In this document: positions 34,675-49,599 of the stretch, one piece after another
Position numbering within the stretch: position 1 is the stretch's first letter
Layout: the number at the start of each line of letters is the position of its first letter
NCBI GenBank assembly: GCA_039545355.1
Contig: BCJJ01000029.1
Location: 124,001 to 188,000 of the forward strand
Source of the DNA: Trichosporon coremiiforme
Taxonomy: Eukaryota; Basidiomycota; Tremellomycetes; Trichosporonales; Trichosporonaceae
Length of the DNA: 64,000 nucleotides
Direction: 5' to 3'
The notes under the pieces: model-generated
Databases searched by the model: none
The model's input: the letters and a program-made list of their open reading frames with translations, nothing else
What the model was told of the DNA's origin: nothing
Position numbers and translations under genes: made by a program

Positions 34675-34717
34675 GGGGGGACGAGGGGGGACAAAGGGGA
34701 CCCAGGGGACCATGGGG
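34675..34717 (+). promoter_or_regulatory. G-rich quadruplex-type motif
   Basis: Five G runs (6, 6, 4, 4 and 4 bases) are separated by spacers of 4-5 bases on the plus strand. This is about 75 nt upstream of the transporter's TATA box, and fits the standard definition of a potential G-quadruplex. A regulatory role is inference. Confidence 0.7.
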
Positions 34718-37700
34718 CCAACCGGGCCAAACAGACTCGCTAGCGGCGAGCGGCCAACGACCTGGTTCGCGATCTGGCCAGCCCTCACATCAGCCCTACA
34801 GCCGGGCAGTAAGCTGATGGCCTGATGGGTGTGCTGCTCTTCCTTGCCTTTGCCGCTGGGTCAGTCCTGAGCCCGAGTCGTCCGGCAACGGTCAATTCTA
34901 GGCACATGGACAGAAGCGGTAACGATGAATGAGCAAGCGCGAGAGCACGAGACCTGCAGGCGACCACGGATCGGACGGAGGAGTGGGCTTGGGGTTTGGC
35001 TTTCTCTCGTCTCGCGCGATGCAGGTTGCGGCACGCCAGCCAGGCGGTGCGCGGTACGGGTGCGTGAGATTGGTGATTTGGTTTTTGGAACTAGCTCGGC
35101 GCGGTGAGGCTAACGAGATGGGCCCAGCGGGGCTCGCGCTAACGTGTGCTGGTCTCGCGCTGAGTTCAGGCGCCGGACCAGAGACGGCAAAGACGGTAAA
35201 GTTCTGGGCTTGCTCTCATTGAAAGTCGCCGTCGCAGACCCTGGATCGGTTTCCTGAGAAACGCCTTGGGCCCCGAGCCGCAACGCATCGACGGCGGCGC
35301 CGGCCAACATGTGCTACCATGTGGATCGCCAGCTGCCGTGCAGGTCAGGTGCCCCTTGCAGGCACCGCTCACCTTCATCTCAGCCGACCGCCAGGTGCTT
35401 CCTCCCTGCACGACCCCTGAGCCCCTGGTTCCCCTTGCCCTGCAGCAGCTCGGCCCGTTTGCGCTCTCCTCCCCCACCACACATCGCGGGCGACCCGCAC
35501 AGAACGACCGGTCCCCCTCGTCCATTCGCTCCCCACCTCCGGGCCCTCCGGATCTGTCCCGTCCAGTGCTTGGGCCATCCAATCGGACCAAACGATGGGC
35601 GGTACTCAGGTCCGCAAGTTCTGATGTGGGTGGGTACGCCGCCGATGCGCCATCCGCAGATTGAGGTGACTGACTTACTCGCTTGCAGAGAGCTTTGCTG
35701 ATCCCACGTACTTGCTCGTGAGATCCGTGACGTCAAGTTTCAAGCGAGCGCGGAACCGTCAATGGAGGATGAGTCTCGCGAGTCGGAGGTGAACCGAGCT
35801 GCGGGAGCCCCCAGCATAGCAGTGGGGCATGCTTTGCGGTCCCGGGAACCATGGGGCCAACGCTTGCACAAGGTTCAGTCAGTAAGGGCAGCAACAGGGT
35901 AAACCGTGCCTGGTGAGCCTCAGAATGATCACGGGGAGTGCACACTTCTTCGCTCAGCGGCGTTCTTCCCCAGTTCCGGCCATCTATTTCGGTCAGGTCA
36001 TGTCGGCAGCACCGGCCGGGCCCTGCACCTCCGCCCTGACGTCTTTAAGGGAGGGCCTTTGTCGAAGATGATTTTTCAGCCATGGGTCGTGTTGCGAGCC
36101 GTGCTTGCGTCGACATCGACGTCGCTTGCAGAAGCGCGGAATGAGGCTTCGGAGCCTCGGCGTGCGCAGACGTGCAGACGTTGCAGGGCTGTCGAGCGGG
36201 TGTAGAAATGTGAACGAGGCGTGGAAAACGCCCGTGCCATCGGTGAGGCGCCGATGTCTCTGATCTCAGCGCAGTACTGCCGTACGCCCCTGTCCCCAAT
36301 CTGTAATCTTTGCGCACGCCTTGGTCTTCTCGCCGCTGATTCGTTTTGGACCGTCCGATGCCGCACAGCGTGTGCGAGCGCCAAGCGGCAGTCCGCCGTC
36401 ACATGGCCCCACCCGCCAATGGGGTCATTTACCGCGCGTCGGCGTCGTCGAAGCCGGCGGGACGTGGCCACTTCGGATTAACCTGTTCGACACTGCTTTT
36501 CGAAATTTCGTATCCCAAGATAGCCAAGGCGCCGCGCTCATAGGCCAGGCGCCGGCCGGTACCGGCGGTAAACGGGATAGCGGCGGCAAGCGCCTGATAA
36601 CTTTGAGGAGGTCGCTCGAATTCACGAAGTTGCGCTCAAGGATAGACCCAAAGGAAGGGCAATGTTGCTCCGGATCAAGTCGCGATTCTAGCCGGGATTC
36701 CCAAAGGTGCTATCGTCAGTGTTCAGAGATTGCAGACGTGGGTCTTGGTTGGCTAGACCTCAATCCCCACTACGGTGCTCGGTCCCTGCCCAGATCTTGT
36801 CGCGACGTCGTACACTCTAAAGCCGAAGCCATGCCTTGCGTCCTGGACACGCGTCGCCGACGCCGAAGATCCCCGCTGTCAGTGAAGGAGTTTTAGTCAG
36901 CCAGAGTCGTTAAATCAACCGTGTCGTGTGGCATGATCTGCAAGCGCTGCGGCCAATGCCCGGATACACTCCGCAGTCGCTGCACACGAGCATACTTCGT
37001 ACTAGACCGAACCCTTTTTGCACGCGACCACCGACCCAAAGACCAAGTTTACCAACAACCCTGCAGGACGAGTCTGGCCCAAGGAGGCAACGCATGCTTC
37101 ATGGATCCACTACTCCATCGTGCATGGCTCCACTGGATCCACTCTTCGTCCAGCCCGGTGTGCTTCTCGACGTTCATCAGATGCGTTCTTTCTCCAACTT
37201 CCGTTTCGGTTTCTGGAACGCGTCCACGTTCTCCGTTGACGCGGAGCATCCCCCGTCGCGTCAGACGCGCCAGACCAATACGAGCCCGCGCCGGATCAGC
37301 CGTGAGAGCAGCCAGCCACGACGAGTAACTCTATCTCTAGTCTATCGCAGATTGGCGCGTTGGGTCGTCGTTCTCGTAGCTCGCCGGTGTCGATGCGCCA
37401 CGGCTTGTGTAACTCGCTACCGCGATCGAAGGCACAGTTCCTCTTCTCAGTTACCACCTCCGAGTACCTCCCCATTCCTATTGAGTGTCTACAGCTACGG
37501 CTGTTGATCACTCTCCGACTCCAGCTGACATCGTTTCCGCCACAGCAGCCTCGGGTGCGCACCGAGCAGGGTGGACCACAGGCTTCTCTCGGGACACTTC
37601 CGACCTCGCAGGGGCGTGCAAGTTCGCAAGCTCGCACAATCGCATGATGTCGCAGCGTCCCAGCACACCGCTGCGTCACGGCCGCTGTAGCTGTGCCTGG

Positions 37701-40673
37701 GAGCATTGGGTGTGTGTGCCTGAACAGTGCCTTGGACCTCGAAATGAATTGTTCTGAAAAGGCGAGACGAGAGCAAGCAGCTTAATGCCGTAAGATGCAG
37801 AGCTTGATCACCGTTGTGGCCGGTGGGATATGTGAGAGGGTCTAGAAGGAGTGCGCAAGCGTGCCCAACATTCCGAGTTCTTGATCACGGGGTCTGGGCA
37901 CAATCAGACGGCCGAACGGTGCGGGTGATGCGTGAGTGGGGGATTGGGCGTTTGATGCCGCAGAACATATCATGGGGGGTGCATTGGTCAGCGACCACGG
38001 CACCGGTCAAGCTACCGAGGAGGCGCGGTGTTGCAGCATTGGCAAGTGATGTGAACAACCTTGGCGTGTGTCAGCCAAGCTGCCATCCACCCCACTCTTG
38101 CAGCTCTTGCTGCATGCAATGTCGGTGGCGAGTGGTCGCGACTGGAACAGTCAGCATGATGAGTCGGATGGTCAGCTGGGTATAACGCTGCTCCGAACTC
38201 CTGCGCTAACCTGTGGCGTCGTTTGCACGCGGCTGGAGGCGGTCCGACATTGAGCCTTGACATGCTTGACAAAGTCGAACCAGTCACACAGAGCTGCACG
38301 TTCGTTCGTGTCACGACCTATCTGACATGGCACGCATGGTGCACGGCACACGGCACGCATTGCTTCCAAAGGAACGAGCGGTTGTACCTCAGCTGGACTG
38401 ATTACAGCATTACAACTTGCAGCGCTCGGGCATGTCCCTGACTTGACTTCGCGTTGGTCGGTAATGCCTGCATGTCAGCCGGTCCCGAGCTAGTTGTAGT
38501 TCGGCGACCCCGCCGACAATGAGCATTGAGCCCCCTGCAAGTGACGCGCGACCTGACATCCGACGATGGGCCGCGATCCGGAGTCTGTTTGGGCTCGACC
38601 CAAGTGCCCTCGGTCTTGCGACGATGAGCTCGCTCGGACGACCCGAGGTCAGGCGAGGCGAGGTCTGTGCGTCCCGTGAGCACCATTCAGTCAAGGACAA
38701 AGGAGGGAGAGGCTGGCGAGAGGCGACTCGCGCAGGCGCAGGTGTAAGCTGTAAGCTCCTCGGAGCATGTCAAGCGTAACTCGTGCCGCGTGTCCGCCCG
38801 AGGAATCTTCACATGATCAGACCTTCACGCACATCGAGCCGTCACGAGGGGCAGATGAATGTTGATGAGCTAGAGATCGCGAGAATGTCGCCGAGAATGG
38901 CCCGGCATAGCCCCCGCTAGGCACTCGACTGGGTTGGGGCCGAGTTACGCGAGCCCAGTAGATCTAATCGCGCATCCGAGAGTGCTCCCAGCAGAGCTGC
39001 ACATTGGGGTAGACGGGGATGAGGTAAAAGAGCGACGCGCGCTAATGTTGCGGAGCCTACGGAACCCGCTGGGGCTGTGGGGTCCAACAAGCGGTGAGCG
39101 GGCTCCGCTCCTCCTCCATGTCTCCCCACCTTCCCCCTTCCGCTCCTTGGATCTACCGCATATCGAGATGAGCGACGTGGCCAGAAATAGGTCGTCGTCG
39201 TCGAGACCTCTGCCCGCATCTCGCACAGCTTCGCAGTGGGATCGTCTCGAGCGAGTGGGGCACATCGACGACTTTCCCGCAATCCCTTCGACACCTTTCG
39301 TCGATTTGGTTAGTGCCTGACAGGTGGGTGTGGTGGGTCGATAGCGATTCGATATAGCGGGTACTCCGGGTATGTGCCGAATTCTCGCCGGGCGCCGAGT
39401 AACTCGTCCTTGCGATCCTTGCCTCAGCTCGCCGTTCGTACAGTGCCAAAGGGTCTGCAAAGGGTGCAGAGGCTCCGTACCTCCGCGTCGGAACAGGGTG
39501 GGACCCGGACGAAGCGCTTACGACAAGTGAGCATGACGCCTGGTCGGTGTCATTGACATCGACCCAGGGGGAGGTCCTGATCACGATCAAGTCGCCGCCT
39601 GTGCCTATCGCCACGTGCTTAGTATTTGTCAGCTATCTGTCAGCCGGTAAGAAAGTCAAGAGCCATGAAGGGTGGCGAAGCGGAAGTATGTCGAGGAAGG
39701 CGAGCGCGGGGTGCGGAGGGAGGGAGGAAGGCGCGGTGTGGTGCGGAGCTCGGGCTCGAGAGTGAAGCCGACGACATCGCCCAGAGTGCAGAGCACAGCT
39801 TGACCGCTTGGTGTAGGGCCAGGTGATACGACGCCGAGGCATGGCGAGTTTATTTGGCAGTCGAGTGCCAGCTGCGGTCGAGTCGAGTGCCTGGCGTGGC
39901 GAAGTTGAAGTCGAAATGGAAGCCGAGGTCGAGGGCGAGGAACACGTCAGTCGGCAGTGTTAGAGTAGCTAAGTGATGGTAATGGGTAACCGATGATCAT
40001 GGAGGAAGAAGCGAAGAGATGAAGAGCGCTCAGTCTCTATCTTGTGATACCGACGGGGAAGACACAAGACGAAATGCGCCGAACGGCGCGAAGAAGCACG
40101 GGCGATCCACGACTATCTCTTGAGCGGTGCGAGTCTGGCTGGGTGCTGGGCGCTGCGCCGTTCGGGCGGTTGTCCCACTCGGACGGTTTATCGGCAGGTT
40201 TATCACGGCGCTTGCCCTCTTTGCTTGACTCGGTTCTTGATACGGACAAGCCACAGAGCCGGGAGATACGATTTGCTGAACCGACAGGAACGCAGCAGAT
40301 AGCGTGCAAGCGTGCCGTGTAATGTGCCGCGTGCCGATGTCGCCGGGCCGGCGCTCGGACCCCCTCGTTATCAGTACCGATACCAACGTCTCATCCGTCG
40401 TTGCTCCGCCAAATGTCCCGGTCTCCCTGTTGAGAGTAATGGCTTCATACGCTAACATCGTAGTAATAAAAATATGTACGGGGTATACACCTTCTGGGAT
40501 CACACACCTATGCAAACATTGTGCCGCCCCCGTCGAGCCGCGCGGGCTAGAGCGAGGGCTCGATGCAAAATTGAACAGTCTTCTACCGATAACGTCTCCG
40601 AAAATTGCTGCCGTCCTCGAGATAGACCGGTACGCGCGACGCCCTCCGCATGCTCGCTCAGAGGCAACGCAGC
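34718..40673. other. Long gene-free stretch (6 kb)
   Basis: I found no gene I can support between the sugar transporter promoter and the end of exportin-1. Several open frames of 90-190 codons exist (for example 36321-36896 and 36926-37507 on plus, 40030-40515 on minus). None shows a recognisable domain or joins to neighbours through good splice sites. GC and word composition are more random than in the coding blocks. A diverged lineage-specific gene or a non-coding RNA could be hidden here. Confidence 0.45.
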
Positions 40674-43600
40674 TTAGAGCTCAGCATCGTCGTCGACGAT
40701 CTGCGCGGGCTTGAGCATACCCGGGACACGCTCGGCGGCCTGGCGCTCAGCGGCAGCCTTGGCCTCAGCCTCAGCCTCCTTCTCCTCAATGTAGAGGTCG
40801 GCGTTATCTCCAGTGAACTCCTTGAGAGAGATTAGGAAGTCTCGGAGCGTTCCCTTAAACTTGTTGGGGTCGGCCGAGTGCTCGAACATGAGGTTGACGA
40901 AGGCGTTGATCTGCGTCGGCGACATGTTGCTGAACGCGTTCGTAAGCAGGTTGGCAATGTACTGCTTGAGGAACGTGACGTTGTTCATCGACGGGTCGCT
41001 GATGGTGGCAGAGTCCCAGAGCGGCGCCTGGACCGAGTTGGTCTCGACGAGCGAAATGAGACGAGCCAGCAGGATCGTCTGCATCTTGAAGCCACTCTTG
41101 TGGTCGGCGTCGGTGAGGACGTAGAAGACGTCTCCAAGAAGGGGGAGGAGGAACTGCTGGTAGAAAGCGTTCGCGATGTCCGGTGATGACGAGGCGAAGT
41201 TGTTGACAATCTCGAAGGCAATGCTGAGACCAGTGTCGGCGATGTCTCGCATGGTGTGCTTGAAGGCCCAGACCACAGAATCCATGATCAGCTTGAACTG
41301 CGCCGGCGGGAGCTCAATCAGGGCAGGGAAGCAGGTCAGATTGATGGCACGCAGCAGCTTGAAGAAGCCAACGCGGTGCTCGGGATACTCAGCGAAGTCC
41401 TTGTTGATCATGTCGAGCGTCGGCTCAAAGACGGCGTCAAGGATGGGAGCGATCTGCGGAATGAGGAGCGAGCCGAGCTTCGAGACGATCGTGGCCATGA
41501 CGTTGAGAACCTCAGCGTCACGGGCGGCGGGGACGTTGCGGTTGTAGTCGCCCAAGATGGCGTCAAGGAGACCGGGGATCAGGTTCTGGTTGACACCGTC
41601 AAGGTCCTCCGCCTTCTTGACGTACGTTTCAACGAGCTTGAGGATCTCCTTCTTGATCGTACGCAGCTGGCGGACCTTAGGAGTCTTGGTGGCGATGAGG
41701 CCCTGCTGAGCGACCTGGTCGCTAATGATGCCGGAAACGGCCTTGTAAAGACCAAGCATGTCGAGCCAGATGCGGCCAAGCTGGGGCAGGAAGAAGGATC
41801 CGATCGAAGTACAGGCAGAGACGTTGGTCTTCAGGACGGTGGACATGATCTTGACATTGTCAGTGTCGCCAAGGACATCAACGTTGCTGGCAGCAGCCTG
41901 CATGAGCTGGTCCCAAGCGCTGTTGGGAAGCTCCATGAGCTTCTCAATAAGCCTCTCCTGAGTGGGTTTGTTGGGCTGGGCCGAGATCATGTAACCGACA
42001 GCCTCGTAGAACGTGTGGACCTGCTGGGGCTGGAGGTCGACAGTGATGCGGTGGAGGTTGCGGAGAATCTCGTCAATGAAGGGCTCATGCTCGCCAGCCT
42101 GCTGCATGACGAAGTGGCGACGACACTTCTGGGCAATCTTGATGAACGTGTCACACGCCATGTCCTGGACACCCTCGTGCGTCTCGTGCATGAACTCGAA
42201 GAGCTTATTGACGACAGTCTTGAGGAACTTCCAGTGCGCCTTGAGGAATCGAGGGTACTGGCCGACAATGTACATGATGTCGGACGCGCATACAGCCTTG
42301 TTGTCCTTACCACGCTTCATCTCGGTGAGACCAAGAAGGTCCTTGATGACGGTGACGAGGAAGCGCTTCTCGGTCTCCTCGTTCATCGCACCGGAAATGG
42401 AACCGATAGCCCAACAGAGGGTGTTGAGGTTGTTCCACGACCACTCCGAGCCATCGATCTGCTTGGCGAGCTTGTCCGTCATGATCTGCTCCGTGTCGGC
42501 AACGTCAAGGTGAGTGAGGTACACCAGCACCTCACGCATGCTCTTATAGAGCATGATGGTGTCGCTCTCCTTCATGAACTCGCGGACAATTTCTCCCTCA
42601 TCGTTCTCGACGATGAGAACCTCCTCGGGCTTGACCATCTTCTCGATCATGACCAATCGCAGATTCGAAAGAATCTCTCCGTAGATCGATTTCCTCAGGG
42701 GTGCACCATTAAGCATAAGGCTCTGGTTGCCGTTGAGGCCCATACCGCTCCCGAGGTTGAGGTTCATGAGCGGGTTGATGTCACCCATCGGCAGCGACTG
42801 GATCTCCTCGTAGAGCTCAGCGACGAGCTTAGCCCAGTATTCCAGACAGATCTTGAAGACTTCGCGGTCATCGACGGTGGAGATCTTGATGAGGTAGAGG
42901 TGGGCGTTGATAAGAAGCTCGTTTGACTCGGGCGTCTCGATCAGGCGGAGGTGAGACGAGAGGAAGTTGGTGAGGAAAAGGGCGAGGTTCTTGATGAGCT
43001 GCTGGTCATCGTCGTCCGAGTTCTCGTAGGCCGACGCAAGGTCGGTGCTCGGGGGAACCATGCGGTTCACGCTCGTCATGACCATCTGGAAGAGAATGAC
43101 GAACTTGTTGTTGTACTCCGGTCCGACGTTGAGGGCGCCGATCTCGGAAAGACACTTCAGAGTGACGTTGCGGAACTCGGGCACCTCAAGGAAACGGTTG
43201 ACGAGGTGGTCGATGATCTGAGTCTCGAAGATGTAGCCGAGCGGGATCCAGTTGAGGAAGCGGAGAAGTGTCTCAAGAGTCGCCTTGATGAGGCTGGGCT
43301 TGTTCGCCTTCTCGAGGACCTCGTTACACAGCGTGAAGATGTCGGAGAACTCGCCACACATCGTCTGCTTGAGCGCCTTGGTCTTGGCCTGAGTCATCTG
43401 CTCCGCGGAGTAATCGAAGATCTCCTCAGACAGAAGCTTGAGGATGACCATGTTGTTCTCACACAGCGAAAGGTTCGTCCTCGACGACGTCGTGATCTCG
43501 GGAATGAATGACGGCCAATCCTTGGGCCAAGCCTGCTTTAGAATCTGGAGATTGTCAGCACGCAGAAGCTTGTAGAACCGTAGTTCAACGACGCACCTGC

Positions 43601-44191
43601 ACCAGGACGAGGTTGAGCTTGTTGAGGTAGCTCTTTTCCCTGCGCATGCGAGCCTCATCGCTGGAAATGTCGACAGTAACCTGGACAATGAAGTTACGGA
43701 TACCCTGCTGCTGATCGGCCGGGAGCGCCTTCCATTTTGTCCTCACGAGCTTCTCGAGGATCTGGAGACCGATGTACTGTGCAAGTTAGTGACGTTCACC
43801 CGCATCCAGACCACGCGCCGTCAAACCTCACCTTCGTGCTGAGGTTGTTCGAGGACTCCAGAATAGCGGGCACACGCTGCCAGGAGTCGGGGTTCTCCTG
43901 GAACTGGGTGAGAACCTGCTGGGCCTGTTGTTGCTGTATCGTTGTCAGTTTCCTTTCACTCTCGCCATTTGGGAGGCAAAACAACGCACCTCGGCACCCG
44001 AACCACCGTAAAAGGCCTGAACGACCTGGTCCAGGAGGCTGCACACGTTAGCAGGAACTTGCAACAGAAGCAGTTGTTCAACTCACTTGATATCAAGATC
44101 CTTGGAGAAGTCCAAGACGGCCTAGTTCACACGTATCAGTTGCACGTTCCATTTGGAATGTCACAGCAACGAGCGCTTTACTCACCTCCAT
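40674..44191 (-). CDS. XPO1: Exportin-1 (CRM1), nuclear export receptor
   Basis: Exons 44186-44191, 44087-44121, 43990-44038, 43832-43933, 43597-43776 and 40674-43544 encode 1080 residues, the normal length. Exportin-1 binds leucine-rich export signals together with Ran-GTP and carries cargo through the nuclear pore. The N-terminus (LDFSKDLDINLLDQVV, then KYIGLQILEKLV) and the CRIME-domain region line up with human and yeast CRM1. So do LLRFLNWIPLGYIFET and the NES-groove segment CWAIGSISGAMNEETEKRFLVTV. The residue equal to the leptomycin-reactive Cys of human CRM1 (in LGLCEQKRG) is Thr here (LGLTEMKRG, about residue 531, codon 42324-42326). The coding part of exon 1 is just ATG GAG, then a 64-nt intron. 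The gene is divergent from DDX41. Confidence 0.96.
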
Positions 44192-44826
44192 CGTTCCAAG
44201 TCAGCTAAGCGGGGGTATGGACAAGTCTAGCTGATAGGAGTGCAGAGCCTGTGCACGATGTCAGTAATGAGCGAGGTGGCGGATGTGAGAGCGAAAGTGC
44301 GAATGAAGAGATGGTGGCGCCAGAGGTCGTGGGGCTTTGGCGGGTGCGACAGCAACTTACAATATGACGCTTAGGAGGACGGGGACGGAAACCCAAGCAC
44401 CAAGCCTAAGAGGATTATAAATGCCAGAAAGTAGGGTGTAAGGTGATGGTAGATGCAGGTGGAATGAGGAGGAGAAGCTTGCGGGAGGATGGGTTGAGTG
44501 GTAGTTGTGAGGTGGTGAGGTCGACGATGATGATGATGAGTGCTGAGTCTGCGCGTCTGCCGGAGGGCTGCGAAGGTCGTTGCGGCGTCGACGGGTAATC
44601 AAGGTTGCTAATCATTGCTAATCAACACTGCCCGTTGCTAATAACATCGGTGGGTCTCATTAGCGGATGCAAATTGATAGGCCCGGTTATAGGCCTGCGG
44701 CACAGTCAACCGGGCGGCGAAGCAATCGAAGGCCTGCATTAAATCCCGCCTCCACCAGGCATGTCCACCCCATAACAAGTCTCTCACATAACAGGTCTCT
44801 TACCGTCATTGACCACCACCAAGAGC
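44192..44826. promoter_or_regulatory. Shared divergent region of XPO1 and the DDX41-type helicase
   Basis: This is 635 nt between the start codons. At 44596-44643 there are four TAAT elements (three as TAATCA), including two copies of TTGCTAATCA and a partial third. A similar TAATC cluster lies upstream of tafazzin. Part of this region will be 5'UTR of XPO1. Confidence 0.5.
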
Positions 44827-46809
<1,983 letters not shown>

Positions 46810-47300
46810 GCATAGGGGACGATTGTTGTACTCAGCCACTGCAGCATGAGCTGCCATGTATCGATTATCTTCTGTTTCTTGACACTGCTGCGTAGGAAGG
46901 TGGGACCCACCCACGTGCGCAGCGCGGTGGGTGAGAATAGACACTAGTCTCATGCATTTTATGACGGTCCACCCGCCGATCTCCACCCCCATTTCCATTT
47001 TCGGCCCGCTAATCGTTTTGCCTTCCTCAATCTTGCTTTTTCCATCGCCACCCAACGCTCTCGGCAGCTGTATACCTCCTGCACTCTCTCGATCTTGCTC
47101 GACATCATTGTCGTGATTTCCCATCGCAGAGGCCTTGGGAATGGCATCACCCGTCGCCCGATCTTCATAGTGCTCTCGTGAGCCTGTCTTCCCCCGACAT
47201 TCACCTCTTGTCTTGGCGCGCAGACGCATCTCGATTCGTCCCGTTCAATCAGTCACTACAACACTTCTCAGGTCCAACTTAAGCGACTGCATCGTTCGTC
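46810..47300 (+). promoter_or_regulatory. Upstream region of the magnesium transporter
   Basis: This region of 491 nt holds the helicase 3' end and the transporter promoter. C/T-rich stretches (about 46960-47110 and 47200-47280) precede the ATG. No TATA box was found. Confidence 0.45.
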
Positions 47301-49599
47301 ATGTCGCCTCCTGCCGCCAGTCCGTCGTCGCCGAGGGCCATAGAGGGCCAGACGCCTAAGCGGACCTTGTCGAGCTCGGCCTCGCGTTCCCCTGTCAATG
47401 CCTTGGGCAGCCACCGCCCAAGCACCGTGGGCTCAAGCTACCGCGACAATGTCGACGTGCAGCGCCAAATGCAGCAGGACATTGACTCTGCCATGAGCAT
47501 GTGTGAGTTGTCTTCTGTTGATCACTACGACTAATCCAGCAGCTCGAGCGCGGTCTGGATCCCTGGTCGACCGCTCCCCTGTCTTACGGGGCACGATGGG
47601 AAGGTATTCGTCTAGCCCCATTGAGGAAACACCTTTCGGCATGTTATCCGACTCAGAGGAACGCGAGATTGCCCGCGCTCGTCACGAGCAGGAAGAGGTC
47701 GACTCAGCCGAGTACGACGCCAATGTCAAGGCCTTACATGCTTCTGAATCAGTCGACTCCTTTGAGCAGCACCGCCAGCGCCGAGGCTCCGACCCGGGGG
47801 CGCGCAGGAAGCCTACGTACCGGGTGGGCGCGGACGGCATTGTCAGCAACTTCGACTTTAACGAAATGGAAGACTTCGCCGCCCAAGAACGCGTTAGACT
47901 GCACGGGGAACAAGAGGCGGCACCTCGGAAGAGGACCATCTTCGCTGCCGAGACAACAACTGCTGGGGAACCACCACTTTCTCAAAGCGACACCAGCGAC
48001 AAGGCAATGCTTGACCGGACAAGCACCGAGACGCAGGCCATGGAGGGTGCGGAGGAGCTGCCGAAGGAAGACGATGCTCCTCAGACCAACTTCCACCGCC
48101 GCCGCGCTCGCAAGCAGGCCCAGAACAACCCCGGCCGTCGGCAGGCGAAGCTCGCTCTGTTCGAGAATTTTGGCAACGGTGGAGGCGATGACGCCGTCGG
48201 TGCGCTGAAGGCTCCTCGCCACAGACACGGCCACCAGCAGCAACAGCCGAGCGTCGAGGCGCCTGGAACAACAGTTTTTGAGGAGTACACCGATGTCGTC
48301 CCCGCTACGAAGGGTCACGATCGGCCATACAGATTCTCTTTCTACTCCAACGCTCTCCCCGTTACGATCCACGCACGCAACATCTCCGAACTCCCCGCCG
48401 AGGGCCAAAGCTTTGAGGATCTTTTTAAGGGAAGGAACAACAACCTCTCCGCAGGTGCTCGAGACTCTGGGGAGTACGCTTATTCGGGAAGGAACACGCC
48501 AAACGACCCCAGCCAGCTCTCCTTATCCAACCCAAGAGCTTTGGCGAACCAGGCCCTGCAGAACGCTGCTGCTAAGAGCACTCCGCCGGGCATTCCCCCC
48601 GGGGTCACGGCCGAGGAAGACCCGGAGGCGTACACCTGGTGGCTGGACGTGCTGAGCCCGACGGACGAGGAGATGCGCATGCTCTCCAAGACGTTCGGAA
48701 TCCACCCCCTTACAACGGAAGACATCTTGCTTGAAGAGACGCGTGAGAAGATTGAGCTGTTCCGGAACTATTACCTCGTGTGTTTCCGTTCGTTCGACCA
48801 GGACCCATACTCGCAGACCTACCTCGAGCCGCTCAACATGTACATCATCGTGTTCCGGGAGGGAACGCTCTCTTTCCACTTCCGAGGCACCCCGCACCCC
48901 CAGAACGTCCGTCGCCGTATCAAGCATCTCAAGGACTACATCAGCGTCACGTCTGACTGGATCTCGTACGCGCTGATCGACGACATCACCGACGCGTTCG
49001 GACCGCTCATTCAGAGCATCGAGTACGAGGCGGACAGTATCGACGAGCTAGTCCTTATACTCAAGGAGGCAGAGCAAACAGACATGCTTAGGCGTATCGG
49101 TACCTGTCGCAAGAAGGTCATGGGCCTGCTGCGTCTCATGGGTTCTAAGGCCGATGTCGTCAAAGGTCTCGCGAAGCGCTGCAACGAGAACTGGCTTGTC
49201 GCACCGAAGTCCGACATCGGTCTCTATCTCTCCGATATCCAGGACCACTTGATCACCATGACGAGTGTAAGCTTGACGTTCGCAGGTACTCAAAGCTGAC
49301 ATCAGAACTTGAACCACTACGAGAAAATTCTCTCGCGTTCGCACTCGAACTACCTCGCGCAGATCTCCATCGAGATGACCGACGCGAATAACCAGATCAA
49401 CGACGTCCTGTCCAAGCTCACTGCACTCGGTACCGTGCTCATTCCCATGAACCTGGTTACCGGTCTCTGGGGTATGAACGTCCACGTTCCCGGCGAAGAC
49501 ATTAAGGAAGGCTACGCTTGGTTCGGTGGTATCCTCGGCTGTCTCGCGGCGTTCGCCGTTCTCGGCGCCTGGGCGACTTACAAGTGCTTCGTCCGATAG
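47301..49599 (+). CDS. CorA-family magnesium transporter, Mnr2/Alr1 type
   Basis: Exons 47301-47502, 47540-49266 and 49306-49599 encode 740 residues. Proteins of this type move Mg2+ across the plasma membrane (Alr) or out of the vacuole (Mnr2). A long Ser/Arg/Glu-rich cytosolic N-terminus of about 400 residues precedes the CorA domain. The domain starts near WWLDVLSPTDEEM, with FGIHPLTTEDILLEETREK, YYLVCFRSF, and a long helical stalk. The C-terminal exon has HYEKILSRSHSNYLAQISIE, the first membrane helix ending in the GMN selectivity motif (TGLWGMNVHVPGE), and a second helix to the stop. The first acceptor is a NAGNAG (CAGCAG), so two isoforms one residue apart are possible. Which of Mnr2 or Alr1 it equals cannot be decided by eye. 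Confidence 0.93.

Noticed and set aside
36926..37507. 193-codon plus-strand open frame
   Set aside because: It is Ser/Arg/Pro-rich without a plausible ATG start or domain, so it is considered chance.
41256..42926. 556-codon plus-strand open frame
   Set aside because: It is the antisense of exportin-1. The Leu/Val/Asp-rich composition mirrors the codons of the real gene.
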